From: a virus
Reading direction: 5' to 3' (one strand)
Length of the DNA stretch: 64,000 nt
Virus record (IMG/VR): IMGVR_UViG_3300025759_000081
Span: 1-64,000 of that record
The notes beneath the pieces were generated by a model that did no database searches, was not told the DNA's origin, and worked only from the letters and a program-made list of their open reading frames with translations. Shown here one piece after another: positions 48,801 through 61,900 of the stretch; the stretch's first letter is position 1; each line of letters begins with the position of its first letter. Position numbers and translations under genes: made by a program.

Positions 48801-51243
48801 AAGAAATTGCGTAAGTAATTTTTATAAGTACGTAGGTTTAGGATACGTATCTCCTCCTTATGATGGGGCTTACGACACTACAGTTAATCCTGTTAATATC
48901 GATATAGATTTAACTGAGCCTTTAACTGAGCTTATTGATAACATTCAAGAAATTTCGCCATTAACAGACACTACAGTTACTACTACTGGCGCAAATGTAT
49001 GGACCGGTGGTGGTACACAGACTACAGTAACTTCAAGCTTAGAAATTTCTGGCGGGGCATCTATTACACAAGAAGTTGGAGAGTTCGTTACAGACTTTTC
49101 AATGAATCCTTACATGGCTGCACGAGATATTAAAATCTTTATGTCGGGTTTGAGACCAGATACAAGACATTATTTTTGGTTTGATAAAGTAGACATTAAT
49201 AATAGAGTCCATCCTGGCTCAGCAGCAAATAAAGTAGAACTTGTATCACGACAAGGTGCTAGAGGTGCTGCAGTTACTTCAGATTCAAATGGAGTATTAA
49301 GAGCAGTCTTTGCATTGCCTGCAAATACGTTCTTTGTTGGTGAAAGAATATTAGAAATTTATGATGTTAGTCAATATACAAATATCGAATCTGCTTCTAC
49401 TTCTGGAGGTTTTTGCTCTTATAACGCATATAATTTTTCAATCGAAAAAGCTTCATTAACTGCAACAACGAGATTCCCAACTTATGATGTTTCTCAGGTT
49501 ACTACAGTAAGGAACTTACCACAAAGACCAATAGTAACTAACGATCCATTAGCACAAACATTCTTTATTAAAGAAGGAATGGGTGCAGGATCTAAAACAG
49601 TTTATGTTTCTAAAATTGATTTGTACTTTAAGAGAAAGAGTGCGATCAACGGCGTTACGGTTCAATTAAGAGAAGTCTTAAATGGATATCCTACAAGCAA
49701 GATTATTCCTTTCTCATCTATTCATCTTACGGCTGGGGAAGTAGCAACATCAGATGATGCATCTGCAGTAACAACTGTTGAATTCCAAGCACCTGTAAGA
49801 CTTGATACTGAAAAAGAATATTGTTTTGTTGTTCAGCCAGATGCTAACGATCCAGATTATTTGATCTTTACATCTAAGGTTGGTAATTTAGACTTAACGC
49901 CTGGACCAACTAACGGACTTCCGGTAGTACAAGATTGGGGTGACGGTGTTCTCTTTACTTCGACTAATAACAGAGCCTGGAAATCTTATCAAGACGAAGA
50001 TGTTAAATTTACTCTATATCGTCATAATTTTAATCAGTCTAGTGGTTCTGTTACCCTTACGAATAATGACAATGAGTTTTTAACAGTATCTAATCCAACT
50101 GGTAGATTCGACAAAGGTGAAATGATTTATGCTCTTAAGCCTTTACAAGGTTCTACGCAGTCTAACATTAGTATGGTTCTTGGAACAAACATTATTACTG
50201 GTGTAGACTTAGATGATACTTATCAAGTTGGTGAATACATTTTCGTTGAAAACGCAGGACAAACTGAAAAAGATCTTTTTGAAATTGAATTAGTAACTGC
50301 CACACAAATTACCACAGTTAAACCATCATCGTTCACAACTAACATTACGGGTGGAACTGGTACTCCGGCGGTTGTCGGCAATTTATCTTATTATAATTTT
50401 AGAAATCCAACTACAATGTACTTAGAAGCTTCCTCTGCATCTACAAAAGTTTTCGCAGCTAGCGATACTATTGTTGGTCTTGATAGTGACTCTCAAGCTA
50501 CTATCGTTTCAGTAGATGATATTTCTATTAGTTATTTTCAGCCGCTTATTAACAAATCAAATGATGCAGCTACAAAAACTACTCTTACAGGAGAGTTTAT
50601 TGATCCAGCCGCGCCATTATCTTCTTATACAACACCGCTTAAATTTGCTGACGATAATGTGTTTAATACGAAAGGTGCACTTATCTATAGTCATTCAAAT
50701 GATCCAACAAACTTAAAAGCATTCAATATAATAGTAAACGCCCAAAACGGTGGAAATAATACTAGTACTCCAATTATTGACGTTGAAACTTCTAAGCTTT
50801 TATGTTATCAATATAAAATTACTAATAGCCCAGATACTACTGCAGCTTACATTGGTAAAAGAATTGAGCTTGCTGCAGATTTAGATGCAGAAGACATTCA
50901 AGTTATATTGACTGCCTATAAGCCAATTGATACCGATATTAAAGTTTATGCTCGACCACAAAATATTCACGATAGTGATAGTTTTGATTCGATTCCTTGG
51001 ATTGAATTAGAATTAATAGAAGGAGTTGGAGTTTTTTCTTCTTCTACAAATATAAGAGACTGGAGAGAATTTACGTATAAAATTCCAGATTCATCTAAGG
51101 TTGGCGGGGTTACTAGTTATGTAACACCTACAGGTGGAACGTTTGAAGGATTTAGGAGGTTTGCAATTAAAATTGAATTGTTGTCTGAAAACAATTATGT
51201 CGTTCCAAGATGTAAAGACTTTAGAGCATTGGCACTATCATGA
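45874..51243 (+). CDS. DUF4815 virion protein, gp10-like position
   Basis: A 1,789-residue protein. It starts with APYFDDFDLENQYYRVLFKPGYALQARELTQLQSVLQ, the DUF4815 signature (given here as QYYRVLFKPGYALQARELTQ), and contains TQTVTSSLEI, FMSGLRPDTRHYFWFDKVDI and LAQTFFIKEGMGAGSK, which are shared by large baseplate or fibre proteins of marine T4-like phages. Position after gp8 suggests the wedge or fibre-attachment role of T4 gp10. Ribosome binding site AAAGGA. Confidence 0.75.
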   Translation: MPINTNLNTAPYFDDFDLENQYYRVLFKPGYALQARELTQLQSVLQSQIEQFGDNIFQEGSIVKGCNFTNLNDLKFVRLQDDSVNEGTEFNPTEFISRRVSTIELPGGGVGAEEIEYDWVFQIVGATTGLIANVVSAAQGFESRPPDLNTFFINYLNSNESAGYKEFQDGELLTINKYWYKTGVLEPTETNPVYSESGVDQIACSQLAPALLATGNSFGVQAAPGVIFQKGHFLFADAQTLVVSKYDGAPDGKAVGYQVTENLVTALQDASLYDNANGSTNENAPGADRLRLTPQLVVLNQTVADNDPTFFSLIKYRNGNAVTIRDVSQYNVIGTEMARRTYEESGNYILQDFNIKTDRRNGDLKALVGAGTAYVKGYRVESTSPQEFTIDPISGTDTIEQVPIGVDYGSFIKLDPVSAHNGALELDFIAVDLMNSGTPIGTGFVANVTPTKVYIFGARMDNGQSFSSVNRIRRTSTGTYVEFSAGATLEESRRAPKVFTSGMTNVSATSNVTIPERKVVTGATPTGNDFVLTPAGGNNFALNQSDVLVIDGSGVYHAVSNISYNVGFTQMTITCATTPASGATIFYNENNVGVTPYGKVSATTTVRPTYQSNKKRYSLGAPDVYRLVSVTDVNGRDVTPSFRLINNQKDHYYDWSYIEYVSGSGEPPAGTVIEVEIEVFQINSTTGEYYFTVDSYPNGLNPSDIPIYVAENGNRYNLRECFDFRPYISPHPSFGYVDVGANFINDNVDTLDRDFTTWGAPLVPAQGSYGQADIDYYLSRYDLIVLSSYGNMELIKGEEELTAAPPKVESDKLAIAEIFIPGNPALSQAEAANQGKREYGVKAKPLGARNYTMKDLQKIERKIEGLEYYISLNQLESETSNLVVTDENGLNRFKNGFVVEPFNDLNLADIRNPRYSAAVKFNQKILTPAVITFPIDLKYASSTNSSIFPALGDTQVVTLERNSHVDIINQPFATNSRNCVSNFYKYVGLGYVSPPYDGAYDTTVNPVNIDIDLTEPLTELIDNIQEISPLTDTTVTTTGANVWTGGGTQTTVTSSLEISGGASITQEVGEFVTDFSMNPYMAARDIKIFMSGLRPDTRHYFWFDKVDINNRVHPGSAANKVELVSRQGARGAAVTSDSNGVLRAVFALPANTFFVGERILEIYDVSQYTNIESASTSGGFCSYNAYNFSIEKASLTATTRFPTYDVSQVTTVRNLPQRPIVTNDPLAQTFFIKEGMGAGSKTVYVSKIDLYFKRKSAINGVTVQLREVLNGYPTSKIIPFSSIHLTAGEVATSDDASAVTTVEFQAPVRLDTEKEYCFVVQPDANDPDYLIFTSKVGNLDLTPGPTNGLPVVQDWGDGVLFTSTNNRAWKSYQDEDVKFTLYRHNFNQSSGSVTLTNNDNEFLTVSNPTGRFDKGEMIYALKPLQGSTQSNISMVLGTNIITGVDLDDTYQVGEYIFVENAGQTEKDLFEIELVTATQITTVKPSSFTTNITGGTGTPAVVGNLSYYNFRNPTTMYLEASSASTKVFAASDTIVGLDSDSQATIVSVDDISISYFQPLINKSNDAATKTTLTGEFIDPAAPLSSYTTPLKFADDNVFNTKGALIYSHSNDPTNLKAFNIIVNAQNGGNNTSTPIIDVETSKLLCYQYKITNSPDTTAAYIGKRIELAADLDAEDIQVILTAYKPIDTDIKVYARPQNIHDSDSFDSIPWIELELIEGVGVFSSSTNIRDWREFTYKIPDSSKVGGVTSYVTPTGGTFEGFRRFAIKIELLSENNYVVPRCKDFRALALS

Positions 51244-51434
51244 GCGATTTTAAAAAAGATCCTAGTAGCGGTGCAGTTTTAAATACTGATCGTGAAGCCT
51301 TAAATAAATACAAATTAGAAAGAGCGTATTATAGAAAAATAGATACGCTCTATCATGACGTAGTTGAAATTAAAAAGACTATCCTTGCTATAAGCGAAAG
51401 AATAGAAAAATTGGAATCAAAAGAAAATGTCTAA
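51240..51434 (+). CDS. Small coiled-coil protein in the fibre operon
   Basis: A 64-residue, highly charged protein with a coiled-coil C-terminus (VVEIKKTILAISERIEKLES). It overlaps the upstream stop by ATGA and the next gene by 8 bases. No function known to me; translational coupling points to a role in fibre assembly or as a small virion part. Confidence 0.65.
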   Translation: MSDFKKDPSSGAVLNTDREALNKYKLERAYYRKIDTLYHDVVEIKKTILAISERIEKLESKENV

Positions 51435-52854
51435 AGCTATAACAAATATTACAACTAGCCAAACGTTTCAAGCTTGGTTTGAAAAAACCAATGAAATGGT
51501 AGATATTTTTGCATCTGACGCAGTAACCGCATCTGCTAGTGGTGATACAACAACCGGAAGTGCTACTTTAACAGGTAATTTTACAGCTGATACGTTGATC
51601 GGTAATGTTTCGACAGATCAAATATCAGCGGCTACACCTGGACAAACGATTACATCATCAGCACCAATTTCGATTACAAATGGGTCGGGAGCAACATGCG
51701 CAACTTTTAATTATGGCTCTGGTGGTGGAAGAACGAGTTATACAAATGGGTCGTTAACTTGGGAAACTGGTTTAGAAAGCAATTCCCCAGGTAATTTTAT
51801 TATCGATACAGGATCCGGTACTCGAAAGTTTTTATTATCAACAACGGGCGCGCTTACTGTTCCCTATCTAACAACAACTGACACTATTACATGTGGCACA
51901 GATATGGATGTGAGTGGAACACTTACAGTTGATGGTTTGGCAACGTTTAGTGGCGGAATCGATGGATTAGATACTACGGGTGTAACAGAAGACCCTAGTG
52001 GAACATACTCATCTGGCACTTTATATTTTACAAGAGCAAGGGCTGGAGAAGCACTCAGTTCTGGCACAAACATTTCTTTAACTGATGTTGCCGATGATAA
52101 AAAACAAATTAGTGTATCAAATACGCCAGCTTTTACAACTATTAGAGTAGCTGAGGGAGTTGCAACGAACGGATTCGACGCATCTGGTCTAGGTGCTCAA
52201 TTAACTACGATTTCAACCGGCACTGGTGGGTTTGATGAAACCCGTGCGGTGATTAATGTTGGACACGGTCCAAATGCACTTGGTAATGGTCCAAGCCAAT
52301 ATCTGAAAGCAATGGAGATTGGTTTTATACAATCGTCAGTTCCAAACAAATTTTATGTAGGATCAGACCTTTACGTTGGCGGTGATATTAGCCACGGATC
52401 CGGAGCTGAGCCTGCGTACATTTTGGTTAGGAATCAGATAAGAATAAACAGCTCGGATAGTGCAGGTCTCGGAGAAACAATTCGATTAAATGGTGAAGAC
52501 GGATCTATCGTTGCCGAAGGCGATATCACAGCGTTTGGTTCAGTATCTGATATTAATTTAAAAGAAAACATTGAGGTTATTCCCAACGCACTCGATAAAG
52601 TAGCACAAATTAGAGGTGTTACGTTTAACTACAAAGATAAGCCTAAAGAAAAAATGACTGGCTTGATCGCTCAAGAAGTAGAACAAATACTTCCAGGAGT
52701 TGTTTATAATGTTGAAAATGACAATAAGACAAATTTCAAAGCTCTTCGTTATGGACAGGTTGTTGGACTTCTCGTAGAAGCAATTAAAGAACTTCAAACA
52801 AAAGTGGACGAACTGGAGAAAAAATGCTCGTGTAATAACGATCAGAATTCTTAG
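51427..52854 (+). CDS. Tail fibre protein with C-terminal intramolecular chaperone (S74)
   Basis: A 475-residue fibre-like protein. N-terminus ITNITTSQTFQAWFEKTNEM, then beta-rich repeats. The C-terminal about 105 residues form the S74 intramolecular chaperone: VSDINLKENIEVIPNALDKV, then GLIAQEVEQILPGVV and the terminal coiled coil AIKELQTKVDELEKKCSC. The autocleavage serine would be Ser374 before Asp375. Such domains trimerise the fibre and are then cut off. Confidence 0.88.
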   Translation: MSKAITNITTSQTFQAWFEKTNEMVDIFASDAVTASASGDTTTGSATLTGNFTADTLIGNVSTDQISAATPGQTITSSAPISITNGSGATCATFNYGSGGGRTSYTNGSLTWETGLESNSPGNFIIDTGSGTRKFLLSTTGALTVPYLTTTDTITCGTDMDVSGTLTVDGLATFSGGIDGLDTTGVTEDPSGTYSSGTLYFTRARAGEALSSGTNISLTDVADDKKQISVSNTPAFTTIRVAEGVATNGFDASGLGAQLTTISTGTGGFDETRAVINVGHGPNALGNGPSQYLKAMEIGFIQSSVPNKFYVGSDLYVGGDISHGSGAEPAYILVRNQIRINSSDSAGLGETIRLNGEDGSIVAEGDITAFGSVSDINLKENIEVIPNALDKVAQIRGVTFNYKDKPKEKMTGLIAQEVEQILPGVVYNVENDNKTNFKALRYGQVVGLLVEAIKELQTKVDELEKKCSCNNDQNS

Positions 52855-52873
52855 TAAATTGATTATTTGGTCT

Positions 52874-52881
52874 TATAAATA
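52874..52881 (+). promoter_or_regulatory. T4-type late promoter of the giant fibre gene
   Basis: An exact TATAAATA lies 31 bases before the ATG at 52912, in the 57-base gap after the S74 fibre gene. AAGG at 52894-52897 and again near 52902 gives a possible ribosome binding site. Confidence 0.75.
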
Positions 52882-52911
52882 AGAAATAACGATAAGGTAC
52901 AAGGCTAAAGC

Positions 52912-55900
52912 ATGGCTAAGATTTCAGAATTACCTCCTATTACTGGTGCCAATACCAGAACAGAAGACCTGTTCGTTATCGTCAATCTTGTTCAAGGTGA
53001 CGATGGTACTAGTAATATTACTAGAAAGGAATTAGTCGAAGCAATTCAGTACGAGATATTCTCTCGCATTACAATCACTGGAGGTACTATCTCTGGTGTA
53101 ACCATGTTTAATTCTCTTATTCGTAACGTCGTCATTGACGATTCGAATATAGAAGACTCTTTCATAACTCGCACAGATTTTAATGAAGGTACTTTAAGAA
53201 ATTCTGATGGTGACAATTTAGATATTATTAATTCAACGTTTAATGAAGGTACATTAGACGATAACGATCAAACAAATCAACGAATTTCGGATTCTTCATT
53301 TACCCTTGGCTCGATTACAGATAGCACAGCAGCTAATGTAACAATCACAGATTCTTCATATAGTGATGGCGTAATTTTTGACGTTGTTGCTAATACGATG
53401 ACGATTACTGATTCATCTTTTGATGACGGTACTGCAAATAATATTGTTATCACCAACTCTGAGTTTAATGATGGCACTGGTAACAATGTCGTACTAACAA
53501 ACTCTACTATCGATGATTCGACAATCACTGATTCAACTGCCAACAATGTTTCGATTACTCAATCGACATTTACTGATGGTGCAATCTTCGATAGCACAGC
53601 AAACAACGTTACAATTACACAATCAGTATTTGATCTTGGTGACGTTACTAATTCAAATGGTGATAATTTAACTATCATTAACTCTTCGTTTGCTGATGGT
53701 ACAATTACTACAACTGATATTACTAGTAGCAATTTTTCGAATGGTGATATTTTTGATTCTAATGCCAACAACGTAACAATTACACAATCATTGTTTACTG
53801 ATGGTAATATCACCGATTCTAATGCCAACAACGTAACAATTACACAATCATTGTTTACTGATGGTAATATCACCGATTCTAATGCTAATAATGTAACGAT
53901 TACGCAATCATTATTTACTGATGGCACTATTACAGATTCAACCGCTAATAATGTAACGATTACTCAGTCAGATTTTAGCGATGGAACTGGAAACAACAAT
54001 TTATTTACTAGCACCACACTCGATAATTCTATTATCATTAACTCCGATTTTAGTGATGGTACTGGTAATAATAACGTATTTACTAATACAACGTTAGATC
54101 AATCAACTATTCAAAACTCTATTGGTCTCGATCTTAATATTAGCGAATCAAAGTTTGATGAAGGTACTTTATCTCAATCTACCTTCTCAGGCGGTCAAAT
54201 TATTGACTCGGAACTTGCTAACTTCGAAATGGAGTTGGAAGAAATCTTTGATCCTAATATAGACGAAGAGTCTTGGTTTGCATTAAAGAACGTGCAAACC
54301 GGTGAAACTGAAAAAATTACTTATAGACAGTTCTTTGATGAGATTTCTAAAACAGTTTCTCAAGCTCTTAAAATTCACGTAGATGCATCATCTGGTAGAG
54401 ATGAGTGGCCGGGTAGTTCACTTCAGCCCGTTAAAACATTGGAAAGAGCTTGTGAATTAGCCCTTGAAAAGGCCGGCGGTGTATTTGATAGAAACGATGT
54501 TAATAATGCTGTACATATTTCTGTTGGCCCAGGGACTTATTACACTAAGGGTAATCTTGCAATTCCAGATGATTGTTCTGCAACATCTACATCTGGACAA
54601 TACGCCACAGTAATCGAGGCTTTGCCTGGTTACGAAAACAGCAACTGTTGGCTAGTAGGTTCAGGTTGTTATTTACAGGGTTTCTCATATACGAATTGGA
54701 AAGTTGACAACTTCGATTATCCAGAAGGTGGATTTGCTGTAGCTTATCGACCCGGCGCAAAACTAAGACGTTCACCATATTTGAGGGACTCATCTCAGCT
54801 ATCTAACTTCTTACGTGCTGATGTAGAACCACCTCTCAACCCCTTCAATTCTAAGGGAACTATTGCTGACTTAGGTTTTGAATTCATTTTAGAAGTTGGA
54901 CATACAGGACAATTTATTGAAGGTGATTGGATTAAATTCTCAAGCGGCGCTGAAGCCTATATTTCTTGGGACGATTCAATGGACGCCGCATTAGGTTTGC
55001 CTGGTGACTTAGCCACTTTGAGAAAAATCAGAGTTCGCAACCTTAAAAATGGTCAAGGCTACTCGATAGGAGATACTGTTTTAAGTCAATCTGGCGGCAT
55101 TGGTACTATTGAATCTATTGGTATTGATGACTTTCCAAATAGAGAAGTTGGACGTGGTGGAGGTTGTTTCTTAGGAGATCGCCGTGTACTCGATCCAGAT
55201 TCACTTTATACTTATTGTTTGTGTTTTGGTTTTACACCGCGTACTCAAAACGGCATCGGATATGTTGCTCGAGATGGTGCTGGTGTTAACGGTATTGGTT
55301 CATTGTCAATCTTCACACGTTGTGCATTTTATGCATTGAACGGCGGTCAGGTCACGTTGAACAACTCGGGTTCTCAGTTTGGTGACATTTCAATGAGAGC
55401 TAAAGGATCTACACGAGTCTTCCAACCAAAAGGGATGAACGAAGCATTACTTCTTAAGAACGAAGCTTTTGCTGATACAATTCAAGAAAATGCAAACACT
55501 ATCATTGATGACGTCGTTGATTTCTTAACTGCAAACACCGCAGACGGTGGATTAGGTTATACCGGATATAATGCAGGAAAATGTGAAAGAGACGCTGGAA
55601 TTATTATTGATGGTGTTGGATTAGACGTACAATTAAATTCAAACTATTGGGGTAGACTTGCAGGTATTACATATCGAAGCCCAATTTCATATACAGTTAT
55701 TAATGACCAATTAGAACCAACCATAGGTGCTAATCAATATCTTCAAGAAAGAATTCAAAACATATTTTCTACTAACTCGGAAATTATATCTCGAGCAAAT
55801 ACGAGTTTCCAAGAACTTTATAATATTACTGAATACGGTGAAGAATATGATAATGGATTAATTTTAACGCCTACCGGCAATACTCAAATGACTGCCGCTG

Positions 55901-58900
55901 CAGAGTTAATCCAAGACAACAAAGAATTTATTCAAAACGAATTTATCGATTGGATTGATAATAACGATTTATATTTTACTTATGATAGTGCTAAGTGTCG
56001 TAGAGATACCGAGGATTATATTATTCCTGCTGTTTATTACGATACATTATTAGACACTAACTATAATTCAATCACAGCTGGTGGCGCATACTATATGTCA
56101 ACGGCTGCTAAAGTTATTGACAAACAAAAAGAAGAAACAATATCAGCTTATAAGAGGCTTAAAGATCAAATTAACTTGGTCGTAGAAAATATTTCTCCTG
56201 AAGCTACAATTAAAACTGATAAATCAATGGACTATATCATTGATATTTTAGCTAATGCTGGAATTAAGTTTAGTCCTACCAATGCAACATATGATCCTAT
56301 TACTGGATATATGATGTTAAAAATTGGAACTCATAGTTTACAAGTTGGACAAAAGATTTTAATTGCTCCAAATAGCATTACATTCACTTGTTTGAGCGAT
56401 AATAATGTTGTACAAATTTCTCATCCTCGAGTAACAGATCCAATTTATAATAAGCCAGTTTATATTGAAGCTGTAACTGGAACAACTATTACAGTTAACG
56501 TTGGTAATGCAAACGGTTATACTGGTGTTCATACGTTTGTAAGTGCTCAAGAAAATTCAATTTCAATCGTCGGCGAGGAAATTACTTTTAGTGATAACCC
56601 TGCTATTGACGTATCGAGAAGAAACGCTCGTAAACAACTTCAGTCAAATCGTGGTTATATTGAAGATAATTTAGTTGGTTGGATCAATAATAACTATTAT
56701 GTTTATGATCAAAACAAATGTAAGAGAGACACCAGCGAATATATTTTACCTGCTGTTCAAAGAGATCTTATATTAGGAACTAACTATAACTCTGTTCAGG
56801 CTGGAAAAACTTATTATACGGGCATTGCTTCTAAAGTAATTAATGATCAAAAAGTTGAAACATCATCTGCGTTCAGTGATCTTAAGTCTAATGTTCTTGC
56901 TCTAGTTTCTGATACTTCAAAAGATAGAGCTAATACAGCGTTTAATGAAATTATCGATATTCTTGATAATGGATTAGGAAACGCAGATACGATTACATGG
57001 TCTGATCCAGCTTCTTATAGAGCAAGGTATACACCAACCTTTGCAACTTATAATCCTACAAATGGCCAGGCAGTTATTACTCTCGGTAATCACAGCGTTG
57101 CTGTTGGAGAATATATTGAAATTCTTCCATACGGATTAACGTTTACTTGTTCGCAAGACGGAGATGCAACGGAGCATTCTTATCCTAGAATTGGTGATGG
57201 AAACTACTTAGTACCAGTTGTCGTAACAGCAAATACTGCAACATCAATTACTTGTAATGTAGGTGTAGGTGCTGGTGGAGTTCATACTTTTGTAAGCGCG
57301 CTTGAACAATCTGTTTCTTCTAGAAGTTATAACTCTAATGGACAATATGCAAGAGAGCAATTACAAGCAAATAGAAGTTTCTTGCAAGAAGAAGTAATTG
57401 CTTATCTTGACGCCAATTACTTTACATTCGATGGCGATAAGTGTTCTCGAGATACTGGTCTTATTTTAGATGCGGTTCGTAGAGATGTTGCAACTGGATC
57501 TAACTATAATTCGGTTTTTGCTGGATTAGCGTATCGATCAGGTAACGCTTCAACAGAAGTCGTGATTAATGAACAGCTTACAGAAACTGTAGCAGCAATT
57601 ACTTATGTCAAGCTTCAAATTGCTCAAGAATTATCAGGTGCTTCTTTAACAAGATCTAACGCTGCGTTTGATGAAATTATTGATATTCTTAATAACGGCA
57701 CAGGTAACGCCGATCCTATTACATTCGGCACTGCATCAGTTAGCGCTAACGAAGGGCAAGCTCAAGCTACACTTCAGGCAAACAAAACATTTTTACAGGC
57801 TGAAATTACCGCTTGGTTAGCTATCAACCATCCTAATCTAGTTTATGATCAAGCTAAATGCGAAAGAGATGTTGGATATATTGTAGACTCAGCCTCTTGG
57901 GATATTTACAATGGTTCTAATGCAGCGTCAATTAATAATGCTAGACTTTATTTTGATAACGCTGTAGCAATTTTACCAGAAGATCAAAGAGTTCCAACTT
58001 CAGAAGCGTTTAAGCATTTGGCCTACGTTGCTGGAGAGATTGTTCGAAATAACAGTGTTGTTCCTAGCGAGGGTAATGCACAATCTCAAACTCTTACGTC
58101 AGACGCTGGTATTACAGTTTCAGGAAAAGTACGATCATTAATTAGAATCGTAAGTGATGCTATCGAAAGTGAAAGATTCGAGTTCCCGGCTTATGTAGAA
58201 CCAACAACAGAAGCTGGTTTTGAAAATGCAGTAAGAGATATTTTTGGCCAGACTTTACGTCTTCAAGATGACGTTATTGAGTATTTACAAAGAGATCAAA
58301 ACGGTCTTGCTTATAACGAATCTAAGTGTAAAAGAGACATTGGTCTTATAGTTGACGCAATATGTAAAGATGTCGAATACGGTGGTAATGAATCTTCTAT
58401 TGAAGCTGCTTTATATTATTTTGAAGCAAGATCTTCTTTTGATATTGCTGATAGCACACCTATCATTGAAAAGTTCAATATTCTTCCTCCTGAACAAAGA
58501 GCTCCAACACAGGCTGCGTTTACACATTTAGCAAGTGTTGCGAGTGATATTGTACAAGAAATTTCTGTTACACCAACTGCTGGTAATCTTATAACACAAG
58601 ACACTACTGGAACCCCAGCAAACGCTGCAACTGGCGCAATTGTTTCTGATCTTATTACAATTATTGTTGATAATATTGGAATTGGATCACCAGATAATAT
58701 TCCTAGTATCATTGAACCTAACTTTGATCCTAATAGAACTGTAGCTAGACAAGCAATTCAAGCCAATAAAGAATTCTTAACAAATGAAGTTATTAATTTC
58801 ATCAACGACAAATACTTTGTTTATGATGATGCTAAGTGTTCAAGAGATGTTGGTTATTTGCTCGACGCTGTTAAAAGAGACGTTCTTACTGGGTCTAACT

Positions 58901-61900
58901 TTAATTCAGTATTCAACGGTTTATCATATCGTTCCGGCACACTTGGAACAGATAAAGTTGTAGATTTTCAATTGTCTGAAACAATTGCAGCCCTCGAGTA
59001 TGTTAAGACTCAAGCAGCAGCGCAAATTACTTCAGTTAATGCCCAAGCAAGATTTAATGCGGGTTTCGACGAAATCATTGATATTATGAAAAACGGTCAA
59101 GCCTCTGCTGACGTGATTAGCTTTGGTACACAAGGCCTTGCAAACAATAGATTGTTTGCAGCAAGCAACCTTCAAGACAACGTTGAATTCTTAAAGAAAG
59201 AAATGACTGCATATTTGCAGGATAATTATTTCACATACGATGACGCTAAGTGCAGAAGAGATGTTGGTTTAATTTTAGACGCGGTTCAAATAGATTTGTT
59301 AACCGGATCTAATTTTGCTTCAGTATACGCCGGTCAAGCATATGTAAATGGTGCAGCTGCACAAACTCTTGCAAACGAAAAAGTACAAACGATTGCATCT
59401 TTCTCAAGATTAAAAGAAGAAGTAGCAAACGACATTAATGCTACTGCTGCTATTAGAACAGATGCAGCCTTTGATGAAATCATTGATATCATTGATAATG
59501 GCTCAGGTAACGCCGATCCTCTCGTCTTTACAGACCCAGGACTTGTTACTGAAAGACTATATGCTCGCCAGCAACTTCAAGCAAACCGAGCATTTATCAT
59601 TCAAGAAATTACTGCTTGGATTGCAGAAAACTTACCGGAATATGATGCAGTTAAGTGTGAAAGAGATATTGGTTACATTATCGACGCAGTAAGAAGAGAT
59701 TTAATTCTTGGCACTAATCATAATACTATTACAGCTGGTGACGCGTATTTGAGATCTAATTCTGCATACGTACTCAGTGATCAAAGTGTGTATACGATTG
59801 CGGGTGTAGAATACGCAAGGGACCAAGTTAAAGCTCTTGCAAATGTTACTCAAGATGCTCTTATTGATACTCTTTTCCAAAGGGTAATCGATGTTTTGAA
59901 TGGAACAGTTACTACATATACAGTTCCTTCTTATCCAACAACATCTGGAGCAACTTATCAAGATGCAACTAGGATAGCTGCAGTAACAGCCATTAGAACA
60001 AATAGATCTGTAATCGTTAGTGACGTGATTGCAGGAATCGCAACATTCTACCCAGAACTTGAATACGATCAAGCCAAATGTCAGAGAGATGTTGGTTATA
60101 TTATTGATGCAATTTCACATGACGTTAAGTATGGTGGTAACTCTGCTACGATTAGAGCAGCGGATGCTTATTTTGCCGGCACAGTATCTCAATTAGGCGC
60201 AGAAGAAGTTATTCCAACAATTTATGCTTACACTAATTTGAAGAGCTTAATCAACGGGTATGTTACTACACAAACTGAGCAAGATAACGTCAATGATCTT
60301 ATTGATATTATTATAAACGTTATTGATGCTGGAACTGTAGCAGGATTACCCGTAGTGGTTGAACCAACACTTGCAGGTTTAACTACTACAGAGCACGACG
60401 ATATTCTTGCTAACCAATCAACGATTGCTACTAATACACCAACATACATTAACACAAATTATCCGGTGTATGATGTAGCTAAGTGTGAAAGAGATGTCGG
60501 TTTTATTGTAGACGCTATATCGCATGACGTTCAATACGGAACAAATAGAGGCACTCGTTCAACGGCTCTTATGTATTTTAATAATGAAGAAACCAATGTA
60601 TTACCGATTCTTCAGAGATCTGAAACAAATAGTGCTTATGAACGCTTAGCATCTATTATGAGTGACATTGTTACTGAGACTTTAATAACCCCTTCAACCG
60701 GCGTAATATTGACTCAGGACACTTCAGGAACACCTGCAACCGCTACTGAAGCAGCTACTGTTTTAGAATTAGCAACTGCAATTGCTAACGCTGTTGCTGC
60801 TGAAACTCCAGATAATATTCCGGCGGCTATTGAGCCAGATCAATCTTGGGTTGCTGCAGATTATCAATCTGCTAGTGATCTTATCGTTGCTACTAAGTCA
60901 ACTTATCAAGATTACATTGTTCAAGAATTCTTGGCAATTAATTACTCAAATGAAGTTTGTGAAAGAGATCTTAACTATGTAATTGATGCAGTAAGAAGAG
61001 ACCTAGTTATTAATAGTAATCATCATACAGCAACAGCTGCTAATGCATTCTTAAGAGCTTCTTATGTTGATAGTGCTCTTGGCCGAGAAGCCGAGCTTGT
61101 AGTTATTAACTTTGCAAGAGAACAAATTAAAGCTTTACCTAATATAACAAGTGATGCGACAGTTGATGTACTCTTTAATACTATCACCGACGTTTTAGAT
61201 GGAAGTACTACTAGCATTATACCTTCTGTGTTTAATAATACGGCTGGATCAACTTACGAAACAGCAGATAGAATAGCTGCAGCTACAGCCCTCGTTAATA
61301 ACAGATCTACAATACTCAGCGATCTTACGACTTGGATTCAAGCTAATCGTCCAGAAATTTATTATGATAACGCCAAATGTACACGAGACATGGGTTACAT
61401 TATTGACGCTGTACGTAGGGATCTTATTTTAGGTGGTGATTATAATACAATTACCGCAGGTAACGCATACCTTAGACCTACTAGTGGTTATCCAGATAAT
61501 GAACAGGTTGAAGCAACACTTGCTGCGATTAATTACACTAGAGACTTAATAACTCAACTACCTGGTGTTCAAAGTGTTGGTGAAATATTTGATCTCTTTA
61601 GAACTGTTACTCAGTGTGTTGATGGTACGGTAACGTCTATTCAATTCCCAACATTCCCAGCAACACCTGGTGCAACTTATCAAACAGATGATAGGCAACA
61701 AACAGTAGGTTTGTTGCAAGGTGCAAAAGAAAATATAGTTGAACAAGTAATAGAATATGTTGCTGCGACTTATCCTGCATTAGTTTATGATCAAGCTAAG
61801 TGTGAAAGAGATACTAGGTTTGTCATTGATGGATTGTGTCATGATGTTTTATACGGCGGTAACACAGCAAGTAGGCTTGTAGCAGATTCATATTTCGAAG

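Noticed and set aside
53761-53880. CRISPR-like direct repeats
   Set aside because: The repeats are in-frame coding units without spacers and belong to the protein repeat region.
53277-53927. Two minus-strand open frames with internal repeats
   Set aside because: They are mirror images of the 20-residue repeat region of the giant plus-strand gene; their repetitive composition follows from the repeats, and they have no start signals.
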